Source: an uncultured Aquimarina sp. | Lineage (GTDB): Bacteria > Bacteroidota > Bacteroidia > Flavobacteriales > Flavobacteriaceae | Length of the DNA stretch: 64,000 nt | Direction: 5' to 3' | Assembly (NCBI GenBank): GCA_947497175.1 | Contig: CANMFM010000001.1 | Span: 124,001-188,000 of the forward strand | In this document: in pieces, positions 25,544 through 34,889 of the stretch | Layout of the letters: the number at the start of each line of letters is the position of its first letter | Numbering within the stretch: the stretch's first letter is position 1 | Made by a program: the position numbers and the translations under genes | Notes under the pieces: generated by a model | What the model was told of the DNA's origin: nothing | Seen by the model: the letters and a program-made list of their open reading frames with translations, nothing else | The model's database searches: none

Positions 25544-25565
25544 GATGCCGGCATACGCCGGCATC
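25544..25565. repeat. GC-rich palindrome between ccoG and ccoH
   Basis: GATGCCGGC-ATAC-GCCGGCATC is a perfect hairpin with 9-base arms and a 4-base loop, strikingly GC-rich for this genome. Translated, either strand gives a MPAYAGI-like string, as in short palindromic repeats dispersed in many bacterial genomes. It would form a stable hairpin in the ccoG-ccoH message. Confidence 0.75.
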
Positions 25566-25627
25566 AATTTTAATACCTTATTTTCGTATTCTTTTTTAAT
25601 ACGTTAATCTACTTAACGACCGTAGCC

Positions 25628-27049
25628 TTATCTATAGCTTCTGGGCCCCAAAAAGGAAGCAGTTGTAGTTTCTATAAGTTTGTTATTACTATATATACCA
25701 ATTTTTATTTTATCCTTATCTCCACTTAGCACAGAGGCATTTACTTCTATAAACAAGGTTCCTTCAGCCAATCCCTGTTTTGGAACCGAAAAGTTTTTAT
25801 GAGTTACCGGTTCAATAGTTCCTTTGTGTGATAATAATCTAAAATGAACATCTTCAATTTCTGACGTAGTTTTATTTACTAATTTATAGGTGTAAACATT
25901 GCTAATCATGTTATTGTCTTTTCGTTCATACAGTTGTCCTGGCAATCGTAAAATATTGGCTTCGACATCATTTCTTAATAATGACATGCCCAAGAAAACA
26001 CCAATTAGAATAAATAGCACCGCACTGTATCCTTTTAATCGGGGTGTAAATTTAAATTTTGCCTTTTTAGAAATATTTTCTTCACTGGCATATCGTATCA
26101 AACCTTTAGGTAGATTGACACTTTCCATCATGTGATCACATGCATCAATACAAGCGGTGCAGTTTACGCATTCTAATTGGGTTCCGTTGCGAATATCAAT
26201 TCCGGTAGGGCAGACATGAACGCATTGAAAACAGTCAATACAATCACCTTTACCGGCCGAAGAGCGATCTTCGTTTTTCTTAAATTTAGCTCTTCCTACT
26301 TCTTTCTCTCCTCGTTTATAATCATAAGCAACCACAATGGATTTTGAATCGAGTAATACTCCTTGTAATCGCCCGTAGGGACATGCTATAATACAAACTT
26401 GCTCTCTAAACCAGGCAAATACAAAATAGAATACGGTGGTGAATATAAGTAATGAAATTAGAGTGTTTACATTGGCTAAAGGTCCGTCAATAATATATTG
26501 TAACAATTGATCACTGCCGATTAAGTACGCCAGAAATATATTCGCTATCAGGAATGAGATAATGAAAAATATAAGCCATTTTGTAACTCGTTTTCTTATT
26601 TTCTCAGCGTTCCAGGATTGTTTGTCTAAACGTATTTGTTTTCCACGATCCCCTTCTATCCAGTATTCAATTCTACGAAAGACCATTTCCATAAATATGG
26701 TTTGCGGACAAATCCAACCACAAAAAATCCTTCCGAAGGCTACTGTAAAAAGGGTAATAAATATGACTCCAATAACCATTGAAATTACAAATAAATGAAA
26801 ATCTTGAGGCCAGAAGGGAGCTCCGAAAATATTGAAACGACGTTCTAAAACATTAAACAGTAAGAATTGGTTCCCGTTGATTTTTATAAAAGGTGCTGAA
26901 AACAAAAATAGTAGCAATCCGTAACTTATCCATTTTCTGTATGTATAAAATCTTCCACTTGGTTTTTTAGGATACACCCAGGCCCGTTTTCCTTCATCGT
27001 TTACGGTAGCAATCGAATCTCTAAATTTTTCGTTTGTTGGTGTTTCCAA
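25628..27049 (-). CDS. ccoG: Cytochrome c oxidase accessory protein CcoG
   Basis: A 473-residue membrane protein with polyferredoxin domains that reduces copper for delivery to the cbb3 oxidase. It has about five membrane segments, the motifs CGWICPQTIFMEMVFRR and CIIACPYGRLQ, and two classical 4Fe-4S clusters (CIDCFQCVHVCPTGIDIRNG and CVNCTACIDACD). A C-terminal Ig-like FixG domain follows. The start appears to be TTG 27049; the frame stays open upstream into ccoP without an ATG. It lies 28 bases after ccoP in the same operon. Confidence 0.93.
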   Translation of the reverse strand: METPTNEKFRDSIATVNDEGKRAWVYPKKPSGRFYTYRKWISYGLLLFLFSAPFIKINGNQFLLFNVLERRFNIFGAPFWPQDFHLFVISMVIGVIFITLFTVAFGRIFCGWICPQTIFMEMVFRRIEYWIEGDRGKQIRLDKQSWNAEKIRKRVTKWLIFFIISFLIANIFLAYLIGSDQLLQYIIDGPLANVNTLISLLIFTTVFYFVFAWFREQVCIIACPYGRLQGVLLDSKSIVVAYDYKRGEKEVGRAKFKKNEDRSSAGKGDCIDCFQCVHVCPTGIDIRNGTQLECVNCTACIDACDHMMESVNLPKGLIRYASEENISKKAKFKFTPRLKGYSAVLFILIGVFLGMSLLRNDVEANILRLPGQLYERKDNNMISNVYTYKLVNKTTSEIEDVHFRLLSHKGTIEPVTHKNFSVPKQGLAEGTLFIEVNASVLSGDKDKIKIGIYSNNKLIETTTASFLGPRSYR

Positions 27050-27077
27050 TGGATTTTGTTTAGCATTAAAAAATTGA

Positions 27078-28052
27078 TCAGTTTTCCTGAACCGTGTTAT
27101 GGGATAGAACCACTAGCGTCGAATCAGAAACTGTTTCCAGAACTTCTTTTGTAGGGGTTTCGTCTTTTTTAGCGTCTGGATCTAACCATATTTCTCCTTG
27201 CGCTTCTTTTGGTTCTGCTGGAGTTGTACCTCCTAAAGTGATTACATAACTAGCTACCTGAGCCATTTCGGCCGGTTTTAAGGTTTGTTTCCAAGCGACC
27301 ATTCCTTTTCCATCTCTTCCTCCTTCAGAAATGGTTCTGAATACATTTTTGATTCCTCCTCCCAAAATCCAATATTTATCGGTGAGATTAGGGCCAATAC
27401 CACCGCCTCCATCAGCTTTGTGACAAGCAACACAATGTGTTGTGAAAATTCCTTTTCCGGCATTAATATCTGATGCTTCGGTGAGTAGAGTTACAGTAGT
27501 AACATCTACCAGATCTTTGGCATTCTTTTTATATTCTTCAATTGCAATTTTAGCTTCGGCCACTTCGCTTTCAAATTCTTCTGCCTGTGTATAATCATTA
27601 AAGACATGAAAACGAACCATGTAAATAACACCAAATAGGATAGTCGCATAAAATCCATATACCCACCATGGCGGAAGGTTGTTATCTAATTCTTTAATGC
27701 CATCATAATTGTGGTCTAAAATAATTTCATCTTCTTGCTCCAAAGGTTTACTATCCAAAAGTCTTAGATAGGTCTTTTTTATCCATCTAAACTGTTTCGC
27801 TTTTCTTGCGCTCTCTGCTGATTGATATCGCTCTTGTGCTTCAGGGCTTAAGGCCATGAACAAAATATTCTTAAAAGCAGCTAAACAGATCTCGGCTGCT
27901 ACCATAAATAAAAGCGCTATTCCTAAGCCTAGCCAACTTAGTGGTTGTACAATAAATGCAGATTGATCTCCTGTTTCTACAGTTATCTCTATCAAAACAT
28001 AGGTTATTAATAAAAAGGTAATGATTCTTATATAAGATGAAGTACTTCTCAT
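27078..28052 (-). CDS. ccoP: cbb3-type cytochrome c oxidase subunit III (single haem)
   Basis: A 324-residue membrane-anchored cytochrome c that passes electrons to the catalytic subunits. Two or three N-terminal membrane segments include VYGFYATILFGVIYMVRFHV, preceded by the typical DGIKELDNNLPPWWV. A single haem site CVACHKADGGGGIGPNL lies near residue 207 and the axial methionine in GMVAWK. Proteobacterial CcoP has two CxxCH motifs; the one-haem form is usual in Bacteroidetes. It overlaps ccoQ by four bases (ATGA). Confidence 0.92.
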   Translation of the reverse strand: MRSTSSYIRIITFLLITYVLIEITVETGDQSAFIVQPLSWLGLGIALLFMVAAEICLAAFKNILFMALSPEAQERYQSAESARKAKQFRWIKKTYLRLLDSKPLEQEDEIILDHNYDGIKELDNNLPPWWVYGFYATILFGVIYMVRFHVFNDYTQAEEFESEVAEAKIAIEEYKKNAKDLVDVTTVTLLTEASDINAGKGIFTTHCVACHKADGGGGIGPNLTDKYWILGGGIKNVFRTISEGGRDGKGMVAWKQTLKPAEMAQVASYVITLGGTTPAEPKEAQGEIWLDPDAKKDETPTKEVLETVSDSTLVVLSHNTVQEN

Positions 28053-28237
28053 AGCATAGTTTCGTTTTCGGTGGTTTCTAATGGAATGTTGCTTACTTCT
28101 TTAATATGCTCTTTTTTTGTAGTGAATATCCACCAGAACAATGCAGCAAAGAAGACAAAAAATATGAGTAAGGATATTATGGGATAGATCTCTATCCCAT
28201 CGATACTTTCCATATGGCCTTTTACAAATTTTAGCAT
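28049..28237 (-). CDS. ccoQ: CcoQ-like small subunit
   Basis: A 62-residue protein with one membrane helix (YPIISLLIFFVFFAALFWWIF) and a charged cytoplasmic tail starting TTKKEHIKEV. This matches CcoQ/FixQ subunits, which stabilise cbb3 oxidase. Position between ccoNO and ccoP and the 4-base overlap with ccoP strengthen the call. Confidence 0.85.
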   Translation of the reverse strand: MLKFVKGHMESIDGIEIYPIISLLIFFVFFAALFWWIFTTKKEHIKEVSNIPLETTENETML

Positions 28238-28241
28238 AGCT

Positions 28242-30449
28242 TTATTCTTTATTTTGAACTATTGTTTCCTCGTTTTCACTTTTAACCTTGATGTCAGTTC
28301 CTAATCTTTGGATATAAGCTATTAAGGCAATGACTTCGCGATCACGCATCTCGATAAAATCCAGTCCATTTTCTTTGGCATATTTTTTATCGGCCTCATA
28401 AGTTTTTGCAAAATCAGGATCGTCGTACAGGTTTTTTTCGATGGTTGTGGCTTGCTCATCCATCCATTGTTGTGCTTTGGCAATTTCTTCTGCTGTATAA
28501 GGAACTCCCAGAGAAACCATAGCTTCCATTTTGGTTTCAGTTAGTGATCGATCAAGTTTATTTTGTATCAACCATTTATAACTTGGCATGATGGATCCGG
28601 ATGAGGTGCTTTGCGGATCATAAAAGTGATTCAAGTGCCAATTATCAGAATATTTTCCTCCTATTCGCATTAAATCTGGCCCCGTGCGCTTACTTCCCCA
28701 CAAGAAAGGATGATCATATATATATTCTCCTGCCTTAGAATATTCTCCGTATCGTTCTACCTCGCTTCTAAAAGGACGTATCATTTGTGAATGACAAGAC
28801 ACGCAACTCTCTCTTATATATAAATCTCTCCCTTCTAACTCTAATGGAGTATAGGGTTTAACACTGGTAATCGTAGGAATATTAGAATCAACCATTAATG
28901 TTGGTATGATTTGTACTGCTCCTCCTATAAGAATAGCTATAGTAGCAAATATGGTAAGTTTTACAGGTCTTCTTTCTAACCAGGTGTGGTATCCTTCTTT
29001 GGCGGTTCTTAATTTGGTTACCTTTTGAAGCGCAGCTGCTTCTGCTAATTCGTCTGTAACCGGGCTTCCGCTTTGTATAGTTTTGATAATATTATAAAGC
29101 ATTACAAAAGTTCCCAGGATGTATAAGCTTCCTCCTATGGCACGCATCCAATACATAGGAATAATCTCGTTTACGGTTTCAAGGAAATTACCGTACACTA
29201 AGCTTCCGTCTGGATTAAATTGTTTCCACATAGAGGCTTGTACAAAACCAGCAACATACATAGGTAAGGCATACATAATGATACCTAAGGTTCCAATCCA
29301 GAAATGAGCATTGGCAAGCCCAGTAGACCATAATTTTGTTTTTGTTAATTTAGGAACTAGCCAATACACCATTCCAAATGTTAAAAATCCATTCCAGGCT
29401 AAAGCTCCGACATGTACATGAGCAATAATCCAATCGCTAAAATGTGCTATAGCATTTACATTTTTTAAGGATAGCATGGGGCCTTCAAAAGTAGCCATAC
29501 CATATCCAGTGATGGCCACAACCATAAATTTTAATACGGGATTAGTACGTACCTTATCCCAGGCCCCCCGTAAAGTTAATAACCCATTAATCATACCTCC
29601 CCAAGATGGAGCGATCAACATAATCGAAAATGCTACTCCAAGATTTTGAGCCCAATCGGGTAAAGAAGAATATAATAAATGGTGTGGTCCTGCCCAGATA
29701 TAAATGAAAATAAGAGACCAAAAATGAACTATAGATAATCGATAAGAATAAACAGGCCTGTTAGCGGCTTTGGGAATGAAATAATACATTAGACCTAAAA
29801 ATGGTGTTGTAAGAAAGAAAGCAACGGCATTATGACCGTACCACCATTGTACCAAGGCATCTTGCACTCCTGCATATACCGAATAACTTTTTAACGCACT
29901 CACCGGAAGCTCGAGACTATTAAATATATGCAGAACAGCTACGGTAACAAAAGTAGCAAGGTAAAACCATATCGCTACATATAGATGGCGCTGTCTTCGT
30001 TTTAGTATTGTGCCGATAAGGTTCCATCCAAAGACAACCCAGATAATTGCAATTGCAATATCAAATGGCCATTCTAATTCTGCATATTCTTTTGAGGTGG
30101 TATAACCTAACGGTAATGTAATTGCAGCACCTACAATAATCAATTGCCAAACCCAGAAATTTATAGTACTTAGTTGATCGCTAAACATTCGGGTTTTTAA
30201 TAAACGCTGCGTAGAATAATATACTCCAGCAAAAATTGCGTTACCTACAAAGGCAAAAATAACAGCATTCGTATGCAACGGTCTTAATCGGCCAAAGCTT
30301 AACCATGAAATACCATCGGTAAGATTGGGGAATAAAAACATAAATGCCAGAAGAAGGCCAACCGACATTCCTACAATACCCCAAAGCATTGTAGCATATA
30401 AGAATTTTTTTACGATTTTATTATCGTAATAGAATTGTTCTATTTCCAT
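28242..30449 (-). CDS. ccoNO: Fused cbb3-type cytochrome c oxidase subunits I and II
   Basis: The 735-residue protein joins CcoN and CcoO. The CcoN part (1-490) has twelve membrane segments with histidine ligands in RPLHTNAVIFAF, WYGHNAVAFFLTTP, WAGPHHLLYSSLPDW and DWIIAHVHVGALAWNGF. After one more membrane segment the CcoO part carries the haem c site CVSCHSQMIRPF near residue 549, followed by GPDLMRIGGKYSD and the axial methionine in SIMPSYKWL. It reduces oxygen to water with high affinity and pumps protons. The ccoN-ccoO fusion is common in Bacteroidetes. It follows ccoS by one base. Confidence 0.96.
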   Translation of the reverse strand: MEIEQFYYDNKIVKKFLYATMLWGIVGMSVGLLLAFMFLFPNLTDGISWLSFGRLRPLHTNAVIFAFVGNAIFAGVYYSTQRLLKTRMFSDQLSTINFWVWQLIIVGAAITLPLGYTTSKEYAELEWPFDIAIAIIWVVFGWNLIGTILKRRQRHLYVAIWFYLATFVTVAVLHIFNSLELPVSALKSYSVYAGVQDALVQWWYGHNAVAFFLTTPFLGLMYYFIPKAANRPVYSYRLSIVHFWSLIFIYIWAGPHHLLYSSLPDWAQNLGVAFSIMLIAPSWGGMINGLLTLRGAWDKVRTNPVLKFMVVAITGYGMATFEGPMLSLKNVNAIAHFSDWIIAHVHVGALAWNGFLTFGMVYWLVPKLTKTKLWSTGLANAHFWIGTLGIIMYALPMYVAGFVQASMWKQFNPDGSLVYGNFLETVNEIIPMYWMRAIGGSLYILGTFVMLYNIIKTIQSGSPVTDELAEAAALQKVTKLRTAKEGYHTWLERRPVKLTIFATIAILIGGAVQIIPTLMVDSNIPTITSVKPYTPLELEGRDLYIRESCVSCHSQMIRPFRSEVERYGEYSKAGEYIYDHPFLWGSKRTGPDLMRIGGKYSDNWHLNHFYDPQSTSSGSIMPSYKWLIQNKLDRSLTETKMEAMVSLGVPYTAEEIAKAQQWMDEQATTIEKNLYDDPDFAKTYEADKKYAKENGLDFIEMRDREVIALIAYIQRLGTDIKVKSENEETIVQNKE

Positions 30450-30450
30450 A

Positions 30451-30645
30451 TTATGATTGATTATTTTTTGTGGATACAGGGGATTTTTCTTTGCTTTCTT
30501 TTACGAGCTCATCCTCAAAAAGTATTCGTATCGAGGGTGTATAGATATCATCATATTGACCATTTCGAACGGATAGGATAAATGCTATAAAAAAGATGAT
30601 GGCAACGATAATACTAATCGTTAAGAGTACATAAATTACACCCAT
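30451..30645 (-). CDS. ccoS: cbb3 oxidase assembly protein CcoS
   Basis: A 64-residue protein with one membrane segment (IYVLLTISIIVAIIFFIAFIL) and the CcoS signature S-V-R-N-G-Q-Y-D-D-I-Y-T-P-S-I-R-I-L-F followed by a charged tail. CcoS is needed to insert haem and copper into the cbb3 oxidase. It is the first gene of the operon ccoS-NO-Q-P-G-H-safE and has the Fnr-like promoter upstream at 30665-30708. Confidence 0.9.
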   Translation of the reverse strand: MGVIYVLLTISIIVAIIFFIAFILSVRNGQYDDIYTPSIRILFEDELVKESKEKSPVSTKNNQS

Positions 30646-30664
30646 ACTTGTTTTAATTATGCAT

Positions 30665-30708
30665 CAAAAGTATGTGTGAAGAATTTCAAAAAAAATGACA
30701 TTTGTCAG
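30665..30708 (-). promoter_or_regulatory. Fnr-like dyad with class II promoter, site 6 (cco operon)
   Basis: On the minus strand CTGACAAATGTCAT (30695-30708) is followed after 22 bases by a perfect TACTTTTG (30665-30672), 19 bases before the ccoS start. This would drive the entire cbb3 structural and assembly operon. Confidence 0.83.
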
Positions 30709-30870
30709 ATTTAGAGTTATATTTAATACTATGGTGATTTAGAATAGGAGTTGATTTTTTTTTTAGATATGAAGTTTCTTTGATGTTCGTAGTGTGATTT
30801 ACAGACCAGAATGGGTAATTAGTGGCAAGCAGGATAAAAAAATGAGTATTACAAATGTTTCAATTAAAAC

Positions 30871-31491
30871 TTATGGAGTAAGAAATCTATTTTTTAGTAC
30901 GAAAACATCTTTTGACCAATTATAATCCGACCGAAGCGTATATTTAGTACAGTAATCAAAACCTGTTTCGGGATCATGCTTTATAAACTCCAGACTACTG
31001 GGTTTTACGATATATCCTCCCCAATATGAGGGTTTGGGTATGGATTTATTTTTGAATTTAGTTTCATAGTATTTTAACTGGTCATTTAAAATTTTACGAG
31101 AATCGATTATTTGACTTTGCTTAGATATCCAACTGCTTAACTTACTGCCTTCAGGGCGAGATTCAAAATATCCTTCTGATAGATTGTTGGATATTTTATC
31201 TGCTTTTCCAGTAATTAAAACCTCTCGTTTTGCTGATGCCCAATGAAATGATATAGATACATTATTATTAAAAGCTATTGCCTTTCCTTTTTCGCTATTA
31301 TAATTAGTGAAAAAGATAAACCCTTCCCATGTAAAACGTTTTAATAATACAATTCTACTTTTTGGAAACCCATCAAGGCCAATTGTAGAAAGTAGCATAG
31401 CGTTGCTCTCACTTTCCGGATATGCGATATCAACATCGTGAAACCATTTCTGAAAATGTTCTATGGGATTATGGCCACTCGATATATTCAT
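30871..31491 (-). CDS. Pyridoxamine 5'-phosphate oxidase-like protein
   Basis: A 206-residue PdxH-family flavoprotein. Family segments are clear: RIVLLKRFTWEGFIFFTNY, SFHWASAKREVLITGKADK, YFESRPEGSKLSSWISKQS and SYWGGYIVKPSSLEF. The C-terminus diverges: where PdxH has the substrate-binding R-L-H-D-R and ends in R-L-x-P, this protein reads KHDPETGFDYCTKY and ends NRFLTP. It may thus have an altered substrate or lost activity. Its ATG overlaps the ccoI stop codon (TAATG), so it is translationally coupled to the copper ATPase gene, an unusual place for a vitamin B6 enzyme. Confidence 0.75.
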   Translation of the reverse strand: MNISSGHNPIEHFQKWFHDVDIAYPESESNAMLLSTIGLDGFPKSRIVLLKRFTWEGFIFFTNYNSEKGKAIAFNNNVSISFHWASAKREVLITGKADKISNNLSEGYFESRPEGSKLSSWISKQSQIIDSRKILNDQLKYYETKFKNKSIPKPSYWGGYIVKPSSLEFIKHDPETGFDYCTKYTLRSDYNWSKDVFVLKNRFLTP

Positions 31492-33884
31492 TATTTTTCA
31501 AGTTTTCTACTATAAATATTTGTAAGCAGGGTTACATATATAACAATCGAGATAGAGCTTAAGGGCATCAAAATAGCGGCTACAATCGGTGATAGTTGAC
31601 CGGTAACTGCAAAATATAGACCTATGACATTGTACAAAAATGATACGATAAAACTTGACTTGATCGTTTGTATGGCTTTTTTTGATATCGAAATATAATT
31701 TGAAATCTGATCAAATTTTGTGGCATCTAATATAGCATCGCAAGCGGGAGAAAATACATTCACATTTTCTGAAATTGCAATTCCGACGTCACTTTGTGCT
31801 AAGGCCCCCGCATCGTTTAGGCCGTCCCCAACCATAATCACCTTTTGCTGGTCCTGTTGTAACGATTTTATATACGTAAGCTTATCATTTGGCTTTTGGT
31901 TAAAGAGTAACGTGGTTTTTCTAGGAAGGATACGTTTTAAGTATTCTTTTTCTCCCTCATTATCACCGGATAGTATAGACAAATTATAGGTTTTTGCAAG
32001 CGTATGAAACACATTTTTAATGCCTTTGCGATATTGATTGTAAAAAACATACTTCCCCTTATACTGATCATTTGTACTTATATGTATGGTAGTATTAAGG
32101 AGTTCTGATTCGTTTTGATTTCCTACAAAACTTGAAGAACCTATTTTGATGGTGTTTTGCTCTGATTTTCCTTCGATTCCTTTTCCGATATGCTCCTGGT
32201 AGTCGTCTAGTGTGTAGATATTCTGTTCTGCGAGGATGGCATAAAGAGATCTGCTTAACGGATGATTTGATGCACGAAGTGTATTTTTGAGTAAAGATTC
32301 TTCGTCTCGCGTTAATTGCAATCCTTGATACGCGATCTTACTTTTTTTATTGGTAGTTATCGTACCTGTTTTATCAAAAATTATAGTATCGGTTTTTGCT
32401 AATACTTCAATTACGTCCGCATTCTTAAGGTAAAATTTACTTTTTCCAAAGATTCTAAGTACATTTCCTAAAGCAAAAGGTCGTGCCAAAGCTAAGGCAC
32501 ACGGACACGCAATAATAAGTACAGCCGTAAACACATTTATGGCTTTTGACATATCTATAGATAGCCAAACTATGGTTGCCAATACTGCAATGCATAAAAT
32601 GGCCATAGTGAAATATTTACTTACAGTATCGGTTAGATTAATAAAAGACGCTGATTTGTCTTTAGTAAAAATATCATTACTCCATAATTGGGTAAGGTAA
32701 CTTTGTTCAACTGACTTTAAAGCTTCAATCTCGATAGCCCCAGATACTTGTTTGCCGCCGGCAAAAAGTTTATCACCAGATGTTTTGGTAACAGATTCGC
32801 TCTCACCAGTTACAAAACTATAATCTATTAAGGCATTACCTTCAATAAGAATACCATCTACCGGAATGAGTTCTTCATTTCTAATTAATAGTCGGTCACC
32901 TTGTTTGATATCATATACTTGTACGCTTTCTTCTTTTCTTTCATATTTTTGTTTGGCCTTAGTAATTCTTGTTACCGCGACAGGAAAATAGGATTTGTAA
33001 TCTCGCTCAAAGGATAAAAACGAATATGTTTTTTGTTGAAAAAATTTTCCGAGTAATAAGAAGAATACAAGCCCGGTAAGACTATCAAAAAATCCTGTGC
33101 CAAGATCGAAAAGAATTTCAGAGGTACTTCTTAAAAATAGCACTAATATTCCTAACCCTATAGGGACATCGATATTTAATATCTTAGAACGTAATCCTTT
33201 ATAGGCCGAAATAAAATAATCCTGAGCAGCATAAAAAACTACCGGCAACGAGAAGGCAAACATAAGCCACCTAAACACATATTTATATTGCTCTAACCAA
33301 TATTCTGATATTTCAAAATATTCAGGAAAAGATAGAAACATGACATTGCCAAATGCAAAACCAGCAATCCCCAATTTGTATATTAAACTTCGATCGATAC
33401 GTTTTTTACCAGAGGCGTAATCATCAAGACTTATATAAGGCTCGTACCCTATCGAACTTAATAGAATTACAACTTCTTTTAGTGAGATTTGTTCTGTATT
33501 GAAAGTGATACGAACATTTTTTTCTGGAAAATTGACCTGAGCAAATGTAACGCCCGGTTGAAGCTTATGTAAATTTTCTAGAATCCAGATACAAGAACTA
33601 CAATGTATATGAGGAATGTACAATGTAACGATTTGTGTATTATCATTATCAAATTCTATTAATTTTTCAGTAATAGTATGAGTGTCGAGATAATCGTATT
33701 TTCCTTTAATTTCTTCAGGAATGGCTCCAGGAGCAGATTGCAAATCATAATAACAGGATAAATTATGAGTCGAAAAAATATCATATACAGTTTTACAACC
33801 ATTACAACAGAATGTTTTTTGATCGAAGTTTATAATTGTTTTACCACAATCGTTGCCGCAGTGAAAACAAGTTGACTCTATCAT
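31491..33884 (-). CDS. ccoI: Copper-translocating P-type ATPase CcoI
   Basis: A 797-residue P1B ATPase that exports copper for cbb3 oxidase assembly. The N-terminus has a cysteine-rich segment (CFHCGNDCGKTI and FCCNGCKTVY), then an HMA-type domain with HCSSCIWILENLHK. Eight membrane segments follow, with the ion-binding CPCALALARPFALG. Catalytic motifs are TGESE, DKTGTITTNKK, the ASNHPLSRS HP motif and GDGLNDAGAL. It forms a two-gene operon with the PdxH-like gene. Its own Fnr-like dyad lies at 33933-33946, divergent from the one for the usp operon. Confidence 0.95.
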   Translation of the reverse strand: MIESTCFHCGNDCGKTIINFDQKTFCCNGCKTVYDIFSTHNLSCYYDLQSAPGAIPEEIKGKYDYLDTHTITEKLIEFDNDNTQIVTLYIPHIHCSSCIWILENLHKLQPGVTFAQVNFPEKNVRITFNTEQISLKEVVILLSSIGYEPYISLDDYASGKKRIDRSLIYKLGIAGFAFGNVMFLSFPEYFEISEYWLEQYKYVFRWLMFAFSLPVVFYAAQDYFISAYKGLRSKILNIDVPIGLGILVLFLRSTSEILFDLGTGFFDSLTGLVFFLLLGKFFQQKTYSFLSFERDYKSYFPVAVTRITKAKQKYERKEESVQVYDIKQGDRLLIRNEELIPVDGILIEGNALIDYSFVTGESESVTKTSGDKLFAGGKQVSGAIEIEALKSVEQSYLTQLWSNDIFTKDKSASFINLTDTVSKYFTMAILCIAVLATIVWLSIDMSKAINVFTAVLIIACPCALALARPFALGNVLRIFGKSKFYLKNADVIEVLAKTDTIIFDKTGTITTNKKSKIAYQGLQLTRDEESLLKNTLRASNHPLSRSLYAILAEQNIYTLDDYQEHIGKGIEGKSEQNTIKIGSSSFVGNQNESELLNTTIHISTNDQYKGKYVFYNQYRKGIKNVFHTLAKTYNLSILSGDNEGEKEYLKRILPRKTTLLFNQKPNDKLTYIKSLQQDQQKVIMVGDGLNDAGALAQSDVGIAISENVNVFSPACDAILDATKFDQISNYISISKKAIQTIKSSFIVSFLYNVIGLYFAVTGQLSPIVAAILMPLSSISIVIYVTLLTNIYSRKLEK

Positions 33885-33902
33885 AGAGATATTGTTTTAC
33901 AA

Positions 33903-33946
33903 CAAAAATGAAAAAGTATTACGTTGCATACTATGATAAATATCAT
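33903..33946 (-). promoter_or_regulatory. Fnr-like dyad with class II promoter, site 7 (ccoI)
   Basis: On the minus strand ATGATATTTATCAT (33933-33946) is followed after 22 bases by CATTTTTG (33903-33910), one mismatch from TAnnTTTG. The ccoI start follows 18 bases later. Confidence 0.75.
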
Positions 33947-33956
33947 CATTGCTTAA

Positions 33957-34000
33957 CTGATAAAAATCATAGTTTTCACGCCGGCCATTATCTAGATTTG
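33957..34000 (+). promoter_or_regulatory. Fnr-like dyad with class II promoter, site 8 (usp operon 34029-36615)
   Basis: CTGATAAAAATCAT (33957-33970) is followed after 22 bases by a perfect TAGATTTG (33993-34000), 28 bases before the first usp gene. Only 10 bases separate this dyad from site 7, so two back-to-back activator sites share one short intergenic region. Confidence 0.82.
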
Positions 34001-34028
34001 GAGTAAACGATCAAAAAAGAGTGTAGTA

Positions 34029-34877
34029 ATGAGAAAAATAGTAATTCCTACAGATTTTTCAGAAAATGCAATGAATGCTATTCGATATGCTGTTGAGCTT
34101 TTTAAGTACGAACAAAGTCAATTTTTTATCTTACATGCATATGCAGATGAAGTGTATGATCACAATGCTTTGGTGTCTCGTGATTTTTTTGATGAGCTAA
34201 AAGAAATTGTGCAAAAAAAGGCGGATAAGCAATTGGCACATATTCTGGAAGAGATACATCAAATCTCACCTAATCCAAAACATGAGTATAATACACTATC
34301 AAGTTTTGGAACGTTGATCGATGAAACGAATGATTTAGTAGATAAAGAAAATATAGATATTCTTATTATGGGCACAAGGGGTAAGACCGATGATAGAAAT
34401 CTAACTTTTGGCAGCAATACACTACAGGTACTTAAATATGTAAAATGCCCGGTTTTAGCTATTCCAAAGAAGTGCGTTTATAATCCACCTAAAAAAATTC
34501 TTTTCCCTACAGATTACGTATTACCCTTTATGCGAAGAGAACTAAAATTATTGAGTACGCTAACCCAAAGTTTTAGATCTAAAATTCATTTTTTGTACGT
34601 ATCTGGTTTTGATAAACTCTCTATAAGACAAGAAGATAATAAGGCTTTTGTTACCTCTTCTTTACCAGAATCTGAACTTGAATTTCATAGAGTAGATGCA
34701 AATAACCTAACTACTGCTATACATGACTTTATAAAAAAGCATGAAATAGACTTTTTAGTGATGGTCAACTCGAGACATTCGTACTTAGAGAATCTTTTAC
34801 AGCAATCTACAATCGATACCATAGGTTTATATATCCAGATTCCTTTTTTAACACTGCAAAACTTACAACGATACTAA
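34029..34877 (+). CDS. Universal stress protein (tandem array, first)
   Basis: A 282-residue tandem Usp protein with IVIPTDFSENAMNAIRYAVE at the start and a first-domain loop GTRGKTDDRNLTFGSNTLQV, in which one glycine of the ATP signature is replaced (T-D-D). The second domain ends with VNSRHSYLENLL and IQIPFLTLQ, a motif shared by the paralogs in place of an ATP loop. It is the first gene of a three-usp operon divergent from ccoI; the next gene starts 12 bases after its stop. Confidence 0.87.
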   Translation: MRKIVIPTDFSENAMNAIRYAVELFKYEQSQFFILHAYADEVYDHNALVSRDFFDELKEIVQKKADKQLAHILEEIHQISPNPKHEYNTLSSFGTLIDETNDLVDKENIDILIMGTRGKTDDRNLTFGSNTLQVLKYVKCPVLAIPKKCVYNPPKKILFPTDYVLPFMRRELKLLSTLTQSFRSKIHFLYVSGFDKLSIRQEDNKAFVTSSLPESELEFHRVDANNLTTAIHDFIKKHEIDFLVMVNSRHSYLENLLQQSTIDTIGLYIQIPFLTLQNLQRY

Positions 34878-34889
34878 AAGTCTACGACA

